Part shown: positions 6,832-15,092 of the stretch, piece after piece | Layout: the number at the start of each line of letters is the position of its first letter | Position numbering within the stretch: position 1 is the first letter of the stretch | IMG/VR virus record: IMGVR_UViG_3300036715_001099 | Coordinates: 1-53,657 of that record | Length of the DNA stretch: 53,657 nt | DNA from: a virus | Direction: 5' to 3' (one strand) | Position numbers and translations under genes: made by a program | Notes under the pieces: generated by a model | Databases searched by the model: none | The model's input: the letters and a program-made list of their open reading frames with translations, nothing else | Told to the model about the DNA's origin: nothing

Positions 6832-8337
6832 ATGAAGAACATCATCGTGTACGACCGAGAGCGCAAGGTGCCGCGCTACCTCAGCGACAAGGACTATCGC
6901 CGAGCGGACGCTGCGACTCGCTCCAGCGTGGGCGTGCGTCTCGGGTTGGGCTCTGTCGTGCGCAGCATGGAGAGCGACAAGCCTGGCACGCCGATCACCT
7001 TCATCTGCTCTACGGGCTCTGTCGACCGCTACGACAGCACCATCGCGGTCGACGGGTGGGACCTCAGCAACTTCGCGCGGAACGCGATCATGCCGTGGTG
7101 TCACAAGACCGAACAGCCTCCCATCGCGCGCTGGCAGAATTGGCGCACCGAGGACGACGCGCTCAAGATGGATGCCGTCTTCGTGCCGCTGGCATCGGAC
7201 CACGACTGGGCGAAGTTCGCGCTCATGATCGAGGAGATGTACCGCAAGCATCTGATGAACGCCGTGTCGGTGGGCTTCATCCCTGTGAAGTACGAGATCG
7301 CAACCGACCGCGACGACGGCGAGTCGTGGATGCCGCCGATTGACTACCTCGAGCAGGAATTGACCGAGTGTTCCGCGGTGCCCGTGCCAGGCCAGGCCGA
7401 AGCGTTGGCCGAAGGGCGCAGCGTCGCGGACCCGTTCCTCAAAGCGCGAGCCGCGGGTGTGGACATGAGCCCCATGATCCGGCACCTGGAGCGCACCATG
7501 GAGGAGCTCAACGGTTCCGGGCTGTGGGTGCGGCGTGACGTCGCCGAGCAGCTTCGTACTGAGCTCGGGGGCTCAAAGACCTACAGCATTCCGGCGCAGC
7601 CGGGAAAGGAGCAGACCGTGGAACGCAAGAAGGTGCGGCTGGTCGTGGAGTGCAACGTCGCTGACGTGGAGCGCATGTGCGCCGAGCTCAGCAAGAAGGC
7701 GCGCAACGGAGGCGGTGTGGTTCTTCGCGCCGAGCCCGTGGAAGAGGACGACGGCGGGGACGCGACGGAGGCCTTCAAGTCTATCGCCAAGGACTTCGGC
7801 AAGCACGTCGCCGCTCTGGGCGACGTGACCAAGTCGCTCGGCAAGGCGAGCGACGCGTTCGGCGGTCACGACATGGCCTTCGTGAAGCATGCCGAGGCCT
7901 TCGGTACGGTCGCGAAGAGCCTCGCCGCGTCGGTCGACGCGCTGAAGCCCAACGTCGACCCGAAGAGCACGGCCAACAAGACTGCGCCGACGGGCGAGGC
8001 GCGGGGCGGCGCGAGCCACAAGCTGAGCTCGGCGAACTCGGCGGACCACAAGCTCGCGATGACGTCGGCGCGCGGTGCGCTCGACGCGCTGACCCGGATC
8101 GAGTCGCGGCAGAACGGCAACGACGCGGCCGATGGCGAGACGGGGACTGACAAGTCCGGCGCCGACAAGACGACTGGCACCGACGCGTCGGAGACGAAGA
8201 CGGCGCCCACCCCGGTGACGCTGAGCGCCGAGGAGCAGAAGAAGGCCGCGCTGGAGGCGAAGGTGAAGGACCTCCAGCTGAAGCTCGACGCGGCCGAGCA
8301 GCGTGCCACTGGCAAGATCCCCCCGAAGCGCTCGTAG
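6832..8337 (+). CDS. Prohead protease fused to a scaffold-like C-terminal region
   Basis: The first 200 residues are an HK97-type prohead serine protease. GSVDRYDSTIAVDGWDLSNF is followed by PWCHKTEQPPIA with catalytic His about 91, then NAVSVGF with nucleophile Ser about 146, and the ELTECSAVPVPGQAEAL segment typical of the family. The remaining 300 residues are charged, Ala/Lys/Asp rich and helical, ending in a coiled coil (EEQKKAALEAKVKDLQLKLDAA). This is what an internal scaffold looks like. No separate scaffold gene lies before the capsid gene, so one product probably supplies both functions, the protease destroying the scaffold after assembly. Confidence 0.88.
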   Translation: MKNIIVYDRERKVPRYLSDKDYRRADAATRSSVGVRLGLGSVVRSMESDKPGTPITFICSTGSVDRYDSTIAVDGWDLSNFARNAIMPWCHKTEQPPIARWQNWRTEDDALKMDAVFVPLASDHDWAKFALMIEEMYRKHLMNAVSVGFIPVKYEIATDRDDGESWMPPIDYLEQELTECSAVPVPGQAEALAEGRSVADPFLKARAAGVDMSPMIRHLERTMEELNGSGLWVRRDVAEQLRTELGGSKTYSIPAQPGKEQTVERKKVRLVVECNVADVERMCAELSKKARNGGGVVLRAEPVEEDDGGDATEAFKSIAKDFGKHVAALGDVTKSLGKASDAFGGHDMAFVKHAEAFGTVAKSLAASVDALKPNVDPKSTANKTAPTGEARGGASHKLSSANSADHKLAMTSARGALDALTRIESRQNGNDAADGETGTDKSGADKTTGTDASETKTAPTPVTLSAEEQKKAALEAKVKDLQLKLDAAEQRATGKIPPKRS

Positions 8338-8414
8338 TCTGTAGTCCCACCGTCAACACAAACTGAATCACGCACGGTACGGGTCCAGCCCGATCCGCTT
8401 GCTAAGGAGAAAGC

Positions 8415-9674
8415 ATGGATCTCGAACTCGTGGTTTCCCAGATGGAGAAGCAGCTGGCCAACATCGACTCCCGACTGGCGCAGACGCCCGTCACCACGAA
8501 CGCCACGGACCTGGCCTCGCGGGCTGCGGCGGAGGCGCAGCGCGGCGAGGTCACGAGCGTTCACCGCGTCGCGGACGCCTTCGACATGTACGGAGGCAAA
8601 GGCTTGATGTTCGCCCGCGCCATGCGTGCCTCAGCCGCGCTGGTCAAGGCGCCCCACGGCACCGACCAGGCCGCGACCCTGCGCGCCTGGAAGCTGCCCG
8701 AGAACATGCTGGACCGGACCAACGAGCAGCGCGTCAACCGCGCCCTCTCGGAAGGCACGGGCGCAGCGGGCGGCACCATGGACCCCGATCGCTACGCGAC
8801 GGAGGTCATCGAGATCCTCCGCGCGAAGCTCGTCGTGCTGAAGGCGGGCATCCCCTCCATCCAGATGGAAGGGCAGTCGATGACCCTGCCGCGGCAGGCG
8901 ACTGACGTGACGGGCGCGTGGGTCGGCGAGCAGCAGGACGCGCCGGCGACCGGCCTGACCACCGACGCCGTCCAGCTGTCGCTCAAGAAGTACATGGCCA
9001 ACGTCCCGGTCTCCAACGACCTCCTCCGCGACGCCATCGTGGCCGCGGACGTGCTCGTGCGCGACTCGCTGATCGCCGTGGCCATGCTCGCCCTGGACCT
9101 CGCGATGCTGCGCGGCGCGGGGACGCAGTACACGCCGCGAGGCATCCGCAACGCGACGGTGAGCGGCAACATCTTCAGTTCGTCCGCAGGCTCGGGTGCC
9201 AACACGCTGACCACGGCGCTGAGCGACCTGGCGAAGCTGGGCTTCCTCATCGACAACGCCAACGTGCCGCAGGTCAAGCCCGCGCTGTTCTGCAACCCGC
9301 GCTACAAATGGGGCCTGTACCAGCTGCGCGACTCGGTCGGCCGCCCCTTCTTCGAGGACATGTTCGAGACGAAGATGCTCCAGGGCGTGCCGTACTACGA
9401 CACGACGCAGATCCCGAACACCCTGTCGGGCGGCGGCTCGGGCGGCTCGCAGGAGTCCGAAGTGTACCGCATCGAGGCGACGCAGTGGCTCATGGGCCTC
9501 GGCATGATGCCGACCATCGAGACCAGCCGAGAGGCGGCGTACCCGGACGCGAACTCGACGATGCAGTCGTCGTTCACCCGCGACGAGACGCTCATCCGCG
9601 TCGTGGTCCGCGCCGACCTCCAGCCGCGACACCCGCAGTCGGCCGCGGTCGCGATCGGCAACACCCTCCAGTAA
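8415..9674 (+). CDS. Major capsid protein, HK97 fold
   Basis: A 419-residue protein with AAGGAG placed ideally upstream. The N-terminal about 110 residues are helical (MEKQLANIDSRLAQ), as in the HK97 delta scaffold domain removed by the protease. From about 130 the HK97 pattern is clear: VLKAGIPSIQMEGQSMTLP, WVGEQQDAPATG, LKKYMANVPVSNDLLRDA, the spine helix LIAVAMLALDLAMLRGAG and YTPRGI. A late ALFCNPRYKWGLYQL and LIRVVVRADLQPRHPQS complete it. It forms the icosahedral shell. Whether it cross-links cannot be told from the sequence. Confidence 0.93.
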   Translation: MDLELVVSQMEKQLANIDSRLAQTPVTTNATDLASRAAAEAQRGEVTSVHRVADAFDMYGGKGLMFARAMRASAALVKAPHGTDQAATLRAWKLPENMLDRTNEQRVNRALSEGTGAAGGTMDPDRYATEVIEILRAKLVVLKAGIPSIQMEGQSMTLPRQATDVTGAWVGEQQDAPATGLTTDAVQLSLKKYMANVPVSNDLLRDAIVAADVLVRDSLIAVAMLALDLAMLRGAGTQYTPRGIRNATVSGNIFSSSAGSGANTLTTALSDLAKLGFLIDNANVPQVKPALFCNPRYKWGLYQLRDSVGRPFFEDMFETKMLQGVPYYDTTQIPNTLSGGGSGGSQESEVYRIEATQWLMGLGMMPTIETSREAAYPDANSTMQSSFTRDETLIRVVVRADLQPRHPQSAAVAIGNTLQ

Positions 9675-9682
9675 CGGAGGGA

Positions 9683-9720
9683 GGGCTCGGCGCTCCAGCC
9701 ACGCATGGAGCGCCGAGCCC
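9683..9720 (+). terminator. Strong hairpin after the capsid gene
   Basis: A perfect 15-bp stem (9683-9697 with 9706-9720) with an 8-nt loop lies nine bases after the capsid stop. Only a weak T run (TTGACATCTT) follows, so it may terminate partially or stabilise the capsid message. Confidence 0.75.
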
Positions 9721-9741
9721 TTGACATCTTCGCGGTTATGC

Positions 9742-9762
9742 GCTGGGGCGCGTGGCCCCAGC
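9742..9762 (+). other. Second hairpin in the capsid-decoration gap
   Basis: GCTGGGGC (9742-9749) pairs perfectly with GCCCCAGC (9755-9762) around a 5-nt loop. No T run follows. It may protect the 5' end of the next message. Confidence 0.45.
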
Positions 9763-9801
9763 CCCAGCCTTGTTGTGAACACCCTCTCAAGGAAGTGAAA
9801 G

Positions 9802-10266
9802 ATGGGCATCACGAACCCGAAGAACATCGGATCTCACATCCGCTGTGTTGCGGCACTCGTTCCGCAGGCGTTGGCCGCGACCGCGGCTGCGAACACGGCG
9901 AACTCCACCCCGGTTTACAACCGGCTCCCGGACAACTACCCGCTGAGCATGACGCTCCACCTGCGCATCGGAGCGGTGACCGGCGCACCGACGAGCTTCA
10001 ACGTCGTGGCGAAGGTCCAGGACTCGGCCGACGGTACGACGTTCGCGGACTACGTCCCGCCCCCGATCGCCGGCACGAAGCAGACTCTCGCGCCGCAGAC
10101 TGCGCTGAGCGTGGTCCAGACCGAGGTGGAGGTCGACGTGGACCTCAGCGGTGCGCGTCAGTACATCGCGCTCAACGTCAACCCGACCTTCGTGGGCGGC
10201 ACCTCGCCGACCATCCAGGCCGCTGCGGTCTTCGTCCTCGGTGGGCCGTCGGTCGAGCCGTTCTAG
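9802..10266 (+). CDS. Probable capsid decoration or head protein, 154 aa
   Basis: The protein is beta-rich with an N-terminal SHIRCVAALVPQALAATAAANTANST segment and repeated short strands (SMTLHLRIGAVTG, FNVVAKVQDSADG, IQAAAVFVLGG). Its place directly after the capsid gene, as its own unit between two hairpin terminators, is where head decoration proteins sit and suggests high expression. No specific family was recognised, so the role is inferred from position. AAGGAAGTG is the ribosome binding site. Confidence 0.55.
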   Translation: MGITNPKNIGSHIRCVAALVPQALAATAAANTANSTPVYNRLPDNYPLSMTLHLRIGAVTGAPTSFNVVAKVQDSADGTTFADYVPPPIAGTKQTLAPQTALSVVQTEVEVDVDLSGARQYIALNVNPTFVGGTSPTIQAAAVFVLGGPSVEPF

Positions 10267-10279
10267 TCTGACCGAAGTG

Positions 10280-10321
10280 TGGACGCAGCGCGACGAAACC
10301 GTACGCGGAGCGCTGCGTCCA
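10280..10321 (+). terminator. Hairpin terminator after the decoration gene
   Basis: A perfect 12-bp stem (10280-10291 with 10310-10321) encloses an 18-nt loop and is followed by TGTTGTACTT. It begins 13 bases after the stop codon. Confidence 0.7.
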
Positions 10322-10334
10322 TGTTGTACTTGAT

Positions 10335-10364
10335 GCGAGCTCAGGCTAACTGCCTAGAGCTCGC
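10335..10364 (+). terminator. Second hairpin, tandem terminator
   Basis: GCGAGCTC pairs with GAGCTCGC and an inner AGGC pairs with GCCT with one bulged base; TCTGTTGTG follows. With the previous hairpin it makes a tandem terminator. Confidence 0.6.
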
Positions 10365-10454
10365 TCTGTTGTGATCTGCCTCGCGCACGGGCTGAGCGCG
10401 ATAGCGGGAAGTACGCACGGCCCATTTGATGTTCACACCTGAAGGAGTTTCGTC

Positions 10455-10931
10455 ATGCCGTTCATCGTGCCGAAGGAAGAGCAGCAGACCACGAAGATCC
10501 TCGTGCAGTTCAAGCGCATCTGGCGCAACTTCTCCCCGGGTGACATCTCGTCCATCGAGCTCGCCGCGCGCGATGAGCTCGGCAACTTCTACAAGGAGCG
10601 CGACCGCGACGGGAAGCCCACCGAGCGCGACGCGAAGAAGATCGGCGACTTGCTGGTTCTGCAGATGGAGAACCCGAACCTGCGCACCGCGGTCAAGCTG
10701 ACGGCGGACCAGGCGCTGCACCACCTTGGCCCGAAGGCCATGCTCGAGAACGGCTACGAGCCGGACGAGATCAAGGCCGCGCTGGCGAAGGCCGACGAGA
10801 AGACCAAGGAGCTCCAGAAGACGTATGCGGCTGGCGAGGCGCAGCGCGAGATCCACGGGTGGGTGGAGCAGCCCAAGGTCACGATGACCCCGCACTCCAC
10901 GGGCCCGCTCCCGCTCCCGCTGAAGAAGTAG
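10455..10931 (+). CDS. Hypothetical structural-region protein, 158 aa
   Basis: The protein is highly charged and mostly helical, with a central KELQKTYAAGEAQ helix and a Pro-rich tail (GPLPLPLKK). The leader TGTTCACA plus GAAGGAG closely resembles the leader of the gene at 3281. It lies between two hairpin-rich gaps and so forms its own transcription unit. No family was recognised. Confidence 0.62.
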   Translation: MPFIVPKEEQQTTKILVQFKRIWRNFSPGDISSIELAARDELGNFYKERDRDGKPTERDAKKIGDLLVLQMENPNLRTAVKLTADQALHHLGPKAMLENGYEPDEIKAALAKADEKTKELQKTYAAGEAQREIHGWVEQPKVTMTPHSTGPLPLPLKK

Positions 10932-10946
10932 ATTCAACACGACTTA

Positions 10947-11046
10947 GCTGGACCGCTCATTAGAGCGACCGACGTACGAGAGCCCATCCAAGTCCTCATG
11001 GACTCCTTGCTCTAACGTCTTCGGTCACTCTCTTGAGCGGTCCAGC
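10947..11046 (+). ncRNA. Structured 100-nt element with crossing helices
   Basis: An outer 13-bp perfect stem (10947-10959 with 11034-11046) encloses TTAGAGC (10960-10966), which pairs with GCTCTAA (11009-11015). GACCGA (10967-10972) pairs with TCGGTC (11021-11026). A small AGTCC-TCAT-GGACT hairpin lies in the middle. The two inner pairings cross, so the fold is a pseudoknot or two alternative states. It sits 15 bases after a stop codon and may act as terminator, RNA-protecting element or an unrecognised non-coding RNA. Confidence 0.5.
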
Positions 11047-11054
11047 GTTTGGGT

Positions 11055-11120
11055 GGTGCGCCGGGGCCGGGTGGCGGAGTTCCCACTGGGGTGAACTCTG
11101 AGGATGGTCCCCGGCGCACC
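11055..11120 (+). terminator. Second long hairpin in the same gap
   Basis: GGTGCGCCGGGG (11055-11066) pairs perfectly with CCCCGGCGCACC (11109-11120). Inside, GAGTTC (11077-11082) pairs with GAACTC (11093-11098). No T run follows. Confidence 0.5.
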
Positions 11121-11194
11121 GCGTAGTTCTGGGTTGAAGGGTGTTTTAGCTGTGCGCGCCGCGCTGGGCGCTGGGCGCATTTGAAGGCCCACCC

Positions 11195-11300
11195 GCTACA
11201 TGGGCCTAGCCCCATGGCCTATAGCCCTCTGGCGGGGCAGCTAGGGGCCTTGCTTTGTGTGATTTGGCGCCTGGCACGGGCCACAACCGCGGGAGGCCTG
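11195..11300 (+). repeat. Dispersed GC-rich element E2
   Basis: The core TAGCCCTCTGGCGGGGC begins at 11222. The stretch 11222-11256 matches the reverse complement of 42940-42973 with two mismatches and one indel. The flanks can fold: GGCCTAGCCCC upstream partly pairs with GGGGCAGCTAGGGGCC. The element ends just before the ribosome binding site GGGAGG of the gene at 11303. Together with the two preceding structures, the 370-nt gap from 10932 holds no gene. Confidence 0.65.
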
Positions 11301-11302
11301 TC

Positions 11303-11590
11303 ATGGCGCATATTCGCTATCTTAAGGACCACGGGGCGTTCAACGCCGGAGAGACCGGCTCCATCGAAGAGAGCGAAGCCGCGAAGCTCGTGGCGCGGGG
11401 CGTTGTCGAGCTCCTCCCGCTGAAGCTCGCGGCTGCGCTGGCCATCAACCCGAGTAGCGAAGAGTTTGATGCCAAGAAGTTCCACGACGCGCACGCTGCG
11501 AACGACGCCGCGGCTGCGGCGACTGCGCGGATCACAGGTAAGACTTCCTACCCAAGTGTGAACGGCTACGACGTGGCCTCGGAGAAGTGA
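11303..11590 (+). CDS. Hypothetical protein with NAGE-type domain, 95 aa
   Basis: The start is ATG 11303 behind GGGAGG. Residues 1-37 (HIRYLKDHGAFNAGE, EESEAAKLVARGVVEL) are related to the N-terminus of the 187-aa protein at 3281. The C-terminus is a short acidic tail. Such small proteins often lie just before the first head-tail connector in phages of this layout. The function is unknown. Confidence 0.65.
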   Translation: MAHIRYLKDHGAFNAGETGSIEESEAAKLVARGVVELLPLKLAAALAINPSSEEFDAKKFHDAHAANDAAAAATARITGKTSYPSVNGYDVASEK

Positions 11591-11591
11591 C

Positions 11592-12545
11592 ATGGCTCTG
11601 AATGCCAACGCGCTGATCGATCTGCAGTCCGTGAAGGACGAGCTCGGATACACGGACACGACGTACGACGCGATGCTGACGGGCCGGATCAATCGCGTCA
11701 GCTCGGCGATCGAGCGGTACTGCAACAAGAACTTCTTGATCGGTTACGTCACGGAGACGGCGCCCGGCCCCATCGTACGCAGCCCGCGGCTTCAGCTGAA
11801 GCGTGATCCGGTGTGGGCCGTGCAGTCCATCACGCAAGACGCCCAAGTCCAGCCGACGATCGTGAATCCTACGGTCTATCAGCTGGAGAGTTCCCGAACC
11901 GGCTGGATCTACCGCGCTGCGCGCTGGGCGACTACGGCGATTCGCCGGCCCGACATCGTCCAGGACTTTCAGCCGAACACGGAGCAAGAGTCCACGCTGA
12001 TCAAGTACATCGGCGGATACATCACGACGAATATGGCGCAGACCGGCGCAGCATGGCCTGGCGCGACACAGACCGTGAAGGTCGGGACCATCTTGAAGGT
12101 TTTGCCGTCGGGATACCTGTCTCCGAATGAGCAGGTCTGGATGTCGTACATCACCCCCGACTCAGTCGGTACGGACTCCGGTGTTACGGGGTCCACGAGC
12201 CCGACGTGGCCGAGCCCCGCGACGGCTCCTCAACAGGCTGTGCTCGGAGCGCAGGGCATCATCCCAGGAGTGACTATCGTCGACGGAACCGTGACGTGGA
12301 TCTACATGGGGACCGCGGGATCGGTCGGCACCGGGCTCGCAGGAACCGCGGTCACACTGCCCGACGACATCGTCGGAGCGGCGCTGGATTGCATCGTGAG
12401 CAGCTGGGCTTCCCGCGGTCAGGACACGAACGTCAAGTCGGAGTCCATCTCGGGCATCGCGTCGGTCAGCTACGGCGACCGGAACCTGTTCCCGCCGACG
12501 GCTCAAGCCATCATCGATCGCTACCGGCGCTTTATTGTCGCTTGA
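11592..12545 (+). CDS. Head-tail connector (gp6-like adaptor) with an inserted domain
   Basis: The N-terminus (LIDLQSVKDELGYTDTTYDA, then INRVSSAIERYCNKNF) is the alpha-helical start of HK97 gp6 / SPP1 gp15 adaptors, which form a ring under the portal. The C-terminus DIVGAALDCIVSSWASRG to PTAQAIIDRYRRF fits the family's final helices. At 317 residues it is about three times the usual length. The excess (about 90-265) includes a strand-rich GSTSPTWPSPAT / TIVDGTVTWIYMG motif of a kind seen in tail fibres, so the insert may be exposed at the neck. Confidence 0.75.
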   Translation: MALNANALIDLQSVKDELGYTDTTYDAMLTGRINRVSSAIERYCNKNFLIGYVTETAPGPIVRSPRLQLKRDPVWAVQSITQDAQVQPTIVNPTVYQLESSRTGWIYRAARWATTAIRRPDIVQDFQPNTEQESTLIKYIGGYITTNMAQTGAAWPGATQTVKVGTILKVLPSGYLSPNEQVWMSYITPDSVGTDSGVTGSTSPTWPSPATAPQQAVLGAQGIIPGVTIVDGTVTWIYMGTAGSVGTGLAGTAVTLPDDIVGAALDCIVSSWASRGQDTNVKSESISGIASVSYGDRNLFPPTAQAIIDRYRRFIVA

Positions 12546-12553
12546 GGTGAGTC

Positions 12554-12877
12554 ATGAACTTCTCGCACAGGTTCAACATCACGTTCACGGTTCAGAGTCC
12601 CACGGGCTCAGGGACTGCGGGTTCTCCCGACCCCACATTCGGCGCGCAGCGCACGATCAAGGGCCGTAAAGACACTATGAACCGACGCGTGTTCACGGCG
12701 GATGGCGAGGCCTATATCCAGGGCGATGTCTTCGTCACGGACCAGCCGCTCGCTGAGGGCGACCGCTACTGGGATGTCGGTACGGACACGTCGAACAACA
12801 TGCTGAGCAAGAAGTTCTCGAGCGTACACAAGGGAGCGACCTTCGGGAACTACACGCTGTTCTATGGAGTGTTGTGA
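12554..12877 (+). CDS. Head closure / head-tail joining protein (predicted)
   Basis: A 107-residue all-beta protein (FNITFTVQSP, AYIQGDVFVTDQPLAEGDRYWDVG, TFGNYTLFYGVL) sits between the connector and an HK97 gp10-like gene, where SPP1 gp16-like head closure proteins lie. No family motif was decisive; the assignment is by fold impression and gene order. Confidence 0.55.
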   Translation: MNFSHRFNITFTVQSPTGSGTAGSPDPTFGAQRTIKGRKDTMNRRVFTADGEAYIQGDVFVTDQPLAEGDRYWDVGTDTSNNMLSKKFSSVHKGATFGNYTLFYGVL

Positions 12878-13356
12878 TGGGCGTCAAGGTCACAGGCGCG
12901 AAGGAGCTCCTGGCCAAACTCAAGCTCTTCAAGGACCGGGCGAAAGCCGCAGCCAGCGCAGCGCTCTACCAGCGCGCACTCCAGATCATCGCGCTCAGCG
13001 ACAGCATGGTTCCGGTTGATACCGGGCGCCTGCGCGCGAGTCACTTCGTTGGACTTCCCGATGACTCGGGCAAGTTGAAGATGGGTTACGGCGCGAACTA
13101 CGCGATGCCTGTGCATGAGCGACTTGACGTGAAGCACGAGCATGGGCAGGCGAAGTTCTTGGAGACCGCATTCGACAACTTCGCGTCGTCGAATGCGGCT
13201 TGGCTGCGCGAGAAGACGGTAGAGAATATCCGCAAGGGTATCGCGATCAAGTCTGGCGGTTTTCCAACGACGCCCGAGAGCGGAGACTTGACGGGCGCCC
13301 ATCACGAAGCACTCCGCATGAACCGCGCGCATGACCGGGCGCGAAGGAAGAAGTGA
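12877..13356 (+). CDS. HK97 gp10-like tail completion protein
   Basis: The ATG at 12877 is preferred over the GTG at 12874 because GGAG ends seven bases upstream. The product shows the family signature: an N-terminal helix (GAKELLAKLKLFKDRAK), then MVPVDTGRLRASH, GYGANYAMPVHERLDVKH, and QAKFLETAFDN, the buried helix preceding a charged C-terminal tail. HK97 gp10-like proteins sit at the head-tail joint and are needed to complete tails. Confidence 0.78.
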   Translation: MGVKVTGAKELLAKLKLFKDRAKAAASAALYQRALQIIALSDSMVPVDTGRLRASHFVGLPDDSGKLKMGYGANYAMPVHERLDVKHEHGQAKFLETAFDNFASSNAAWLREKTVENIRKGIAIKSGGFPTTPESGDLTGAHHEALRMNRAHDRARRKK

Positions 13357-13781
13357 TGGCAACCCTGTCTCCGGAAGTTGACATCGCAGCTGTACTCGTT
13401 GCCGCGACCACCGTCTTCAGCCCCGCGCTGGCCATGGACACCGACATCAAGTACGGCCCGCCCCGCGCGCCACTGAGCGCCGGAAACACTGCGCGAATCT
13501 GGATCATTCCGTATGGTGGTCAAGAGCCCGATCCTCTGATCAACGCCGCTGTGGACGGGAGCATCTACTACTCCAAAGTTCAGATCGTCGTGCGCGGCTT
13601 GGTCGAGGATTACATGGGCTCGCTGACGTTGGCGCGCAAGATCCGCGACGCGTTGCATACGAAGCATCCGAGCACGTACATCTCGCTCCGCGCGCTGAGC
13701 AGTGAGCCCATCTACCTCGGGATCGATGAGATCAACGAGCATCGCTGGACTATCAGCTTCGAAGCGATGTGGCGCGCGTAG
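13356..13781 (+). CDS. Tail terminator-like protein
   Basis: The start ATG overlaps the previous stop (TGATG). The 141 residues contain an IAAVLVAATT helix, then strands around YYSKVQIVVRG and DYMGSLTLARKIRDAL. The final strands LRALSSEPIYLGIDE and HRWTISFEAMWR complete the alpha/beta order of tail terminators (lambda gpU / minor capsid types). It would cap the tail tube at the head-proximal end. Confidence 0.65.
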   Translation: MATLSPEVDIAAVLVAATTVFSPALAMDTDIKYGPPRAPLSAGNTARIWIIPYGGQEPDPLINAAVDGSIYYSKVQIVVRGLVEDYMGSLTLARKIRDALHTKHPSTYISLRALSSEPIYLGIDEINEHRWTISFEAMWRA

Positions 13782-13806
13782 TTCACCCTAACCAGGAGAG
13801 CAGCAC

Positions 13807-14286
13807 ATGGCGAACCTTGAAGTTGGCTATTCAGGCAAGGTGGAAGTCGCGGACGACACGAACGGGTCCCTCGGGACTTGGGTCGCGCTCGGAGCAACGA
13901 GCGAGGGCGAGATCACGCCCAAGAACAACACCGCGGACGTGACGCAGGTCAACCAGGCGGGCTTCGAACAGCGCCTCCCGACGACGCAGGACGCGGACAT
14001 CAAGGCCAGCGTGTTCTTGCTGTCCGGCTCGGCGGACCCGGGGTACACGAAGTGCCTCACGTCGCTGAAGAACCGCGTGGAGATGTGGATCCGCGTCTGG
14101 CGTGACGCGACCACGTACAACCTCGCGCGGGTGTACTGCACTTCGGTCCCCAGCAAGATCGACCCGAAGAACCCGGTGAAGGTGGAGTTCAGCTTCGCGT
14201 TCAGCGGCAACCCGAACGGCTACACCATCAACAACCTGCTGACCGGCTCGCCGTACGCCGCGACCGTGATCCTCGGCATCGCGTAA
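13807..14286 (+). CDS. Major tail tube protein
   Basis: The 159-residue beta-rich protein begins LEVGYSGKVEVADD and contains GATSEGEITPKNN, GFEQRLPTTQDADIKASVF and the edge strand KVEFSFAFSGNPNG. This is in keeping with siphophage tube subunits, which stack as hexamers around the tape measure. It lies just after the tail terminator and is followed by a strong terminator, which fits a highly expressed protein. The next gene encodes a longer relative. Confidence 0.78.
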   Translation: MANLEVGYSGKVEVADDTNGSLGTWVALGATSEGEITPKNNTADVTQVNQAGFEQRLPTTQDADIKASVFLLSGSADPGYTKCLTSLKNRVEMWIRVWRDATTYNLARVYCTSVPSKIDPKNPVKVEFSFAFSGNPNGYTINNLLTGSPYAATVILGIA

Positions 14287-14301
14287 GTCTGTCGCACACC
14301 T

Positions 14302-14342
14302 GGCCCGTCCAACTCGCAAGGGTTGGACGGGCCTCTCTTTCT
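14302..14342 (+). terminator. Intrinsic terminator after the tail tube gene
   Basis: A 12-bp stem (14302-14313 with 14322-14333) is extended by a T-G and a C-G pair closing a GCAA tetraloop, and TCTCTTTCT follows. It overlaps the leader of the next gene. Confidence 0.85.
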
Positions 14343-14352
14343 GGAGTCGTAC

Positions 14353-15042
14353 ATGCCCGCCATCGTCGTAGGTTACGCAGGAAAGCTCTCGCTCGGTGGC
14401 GCTCCGGTCAACCCCGGCGCAGCTGAGGCAACGACCCAAGTCGGTGGAACCAAGGAGTACCAGATCACGAACGCTGTGCGCCGGGTCTTGGACCCGAACA
14501 CTGCGATCGTGATCAAGGACGGCGTGAGTACGGTCTCGCCGGCGAACTACACTATCAACCTGATGAAGGGAAGCGTGACCTTCGTCAGCACGTATACGGT
14601 CGGCGGAGCCGTCACGTTCGCATCCGGGTACAAGTACATCCCGCGCGCAGCCATCGCGAAGGTCAGCAACTTCGAGGGCGCGCCTGTTCTGAACACCGCG
14701 GACGCGACGATGATCGGCGCGAACAATCCGAATGGCTACGAGCAGCGACTCCCGACGACGCTGGACTTTAGTGGTAGCTTCACTATCTTCAACTTCCTGG
14801 CCGACCAGTCGCTCCAGACGTACGTGACCAACAAGACGCCGATGCTCCTCGAGCTCGACTTCGATGGCACGGGCTCGGGCGTGACGCGCGCTTGGGTCAT
14901 CATCACCGCGTGCAATAGCAACATCAAGCCGAAGGAGCTCAACAACGCGGAGTGTTCGTTCACGCTCTACGATCAGTCGCTCGCGGCCAACGCGCTCAAC
15001 GGCACCATCTGCAACGCCGCGTTTGACTTCGTCGTCACGTAA
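14353..15042 (+). CDS. Second tail tube-like protein, 229 aa
   Basis: The start is ATG 14353 behind CTGGAG; an upstream in-frame ATG at 14323 falls inside the terminator. The protein shares GYEQRLPTTLDFSGSFTIF with the preceding tube protein's GFEQRLPTTQD segment, and both begin with a VGYAGK / VGYSGK strand. It carries an extra about 70-residue beta region (residues 45-110). It may be a minor tube component, a tube-tip adaptor, or an alternative subunit. The relation points to a tandem duplication. Confidence 0.68.
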   Translation: MPAIVVGYAGKLSLGGAPVNPGAAEATTQVGGTKEYQITNAVRRVLDPNTAIVIKDGVSTVSPANYTINLMKGSVTFVSTYTVGGAVTFASGYKYIPRAAIAKVSNFEGAPVLNTADATMIGANNPNGYEQRLPTTLDFSGSFTIFNFLADQSLQTYVTNKTPMLLELDFDGTGSGVTRAWVIITACNSNIKPKELNNAECSFTLYDQSLAANALNGTICNAAFDFVVT

Positions 15043-15092
15043 GCGCACAACCTTCCACCCGGCGCGACAGCGCCACCACTGAGGAGCAGTAC

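Noticed and set aside
9722-9740. Promoter with a perfect TTGACA before the decoration gene
   Set aside because: No -10 lies at 16-18 nt downstream; the bases are part of the tail of a terminator hairpin.
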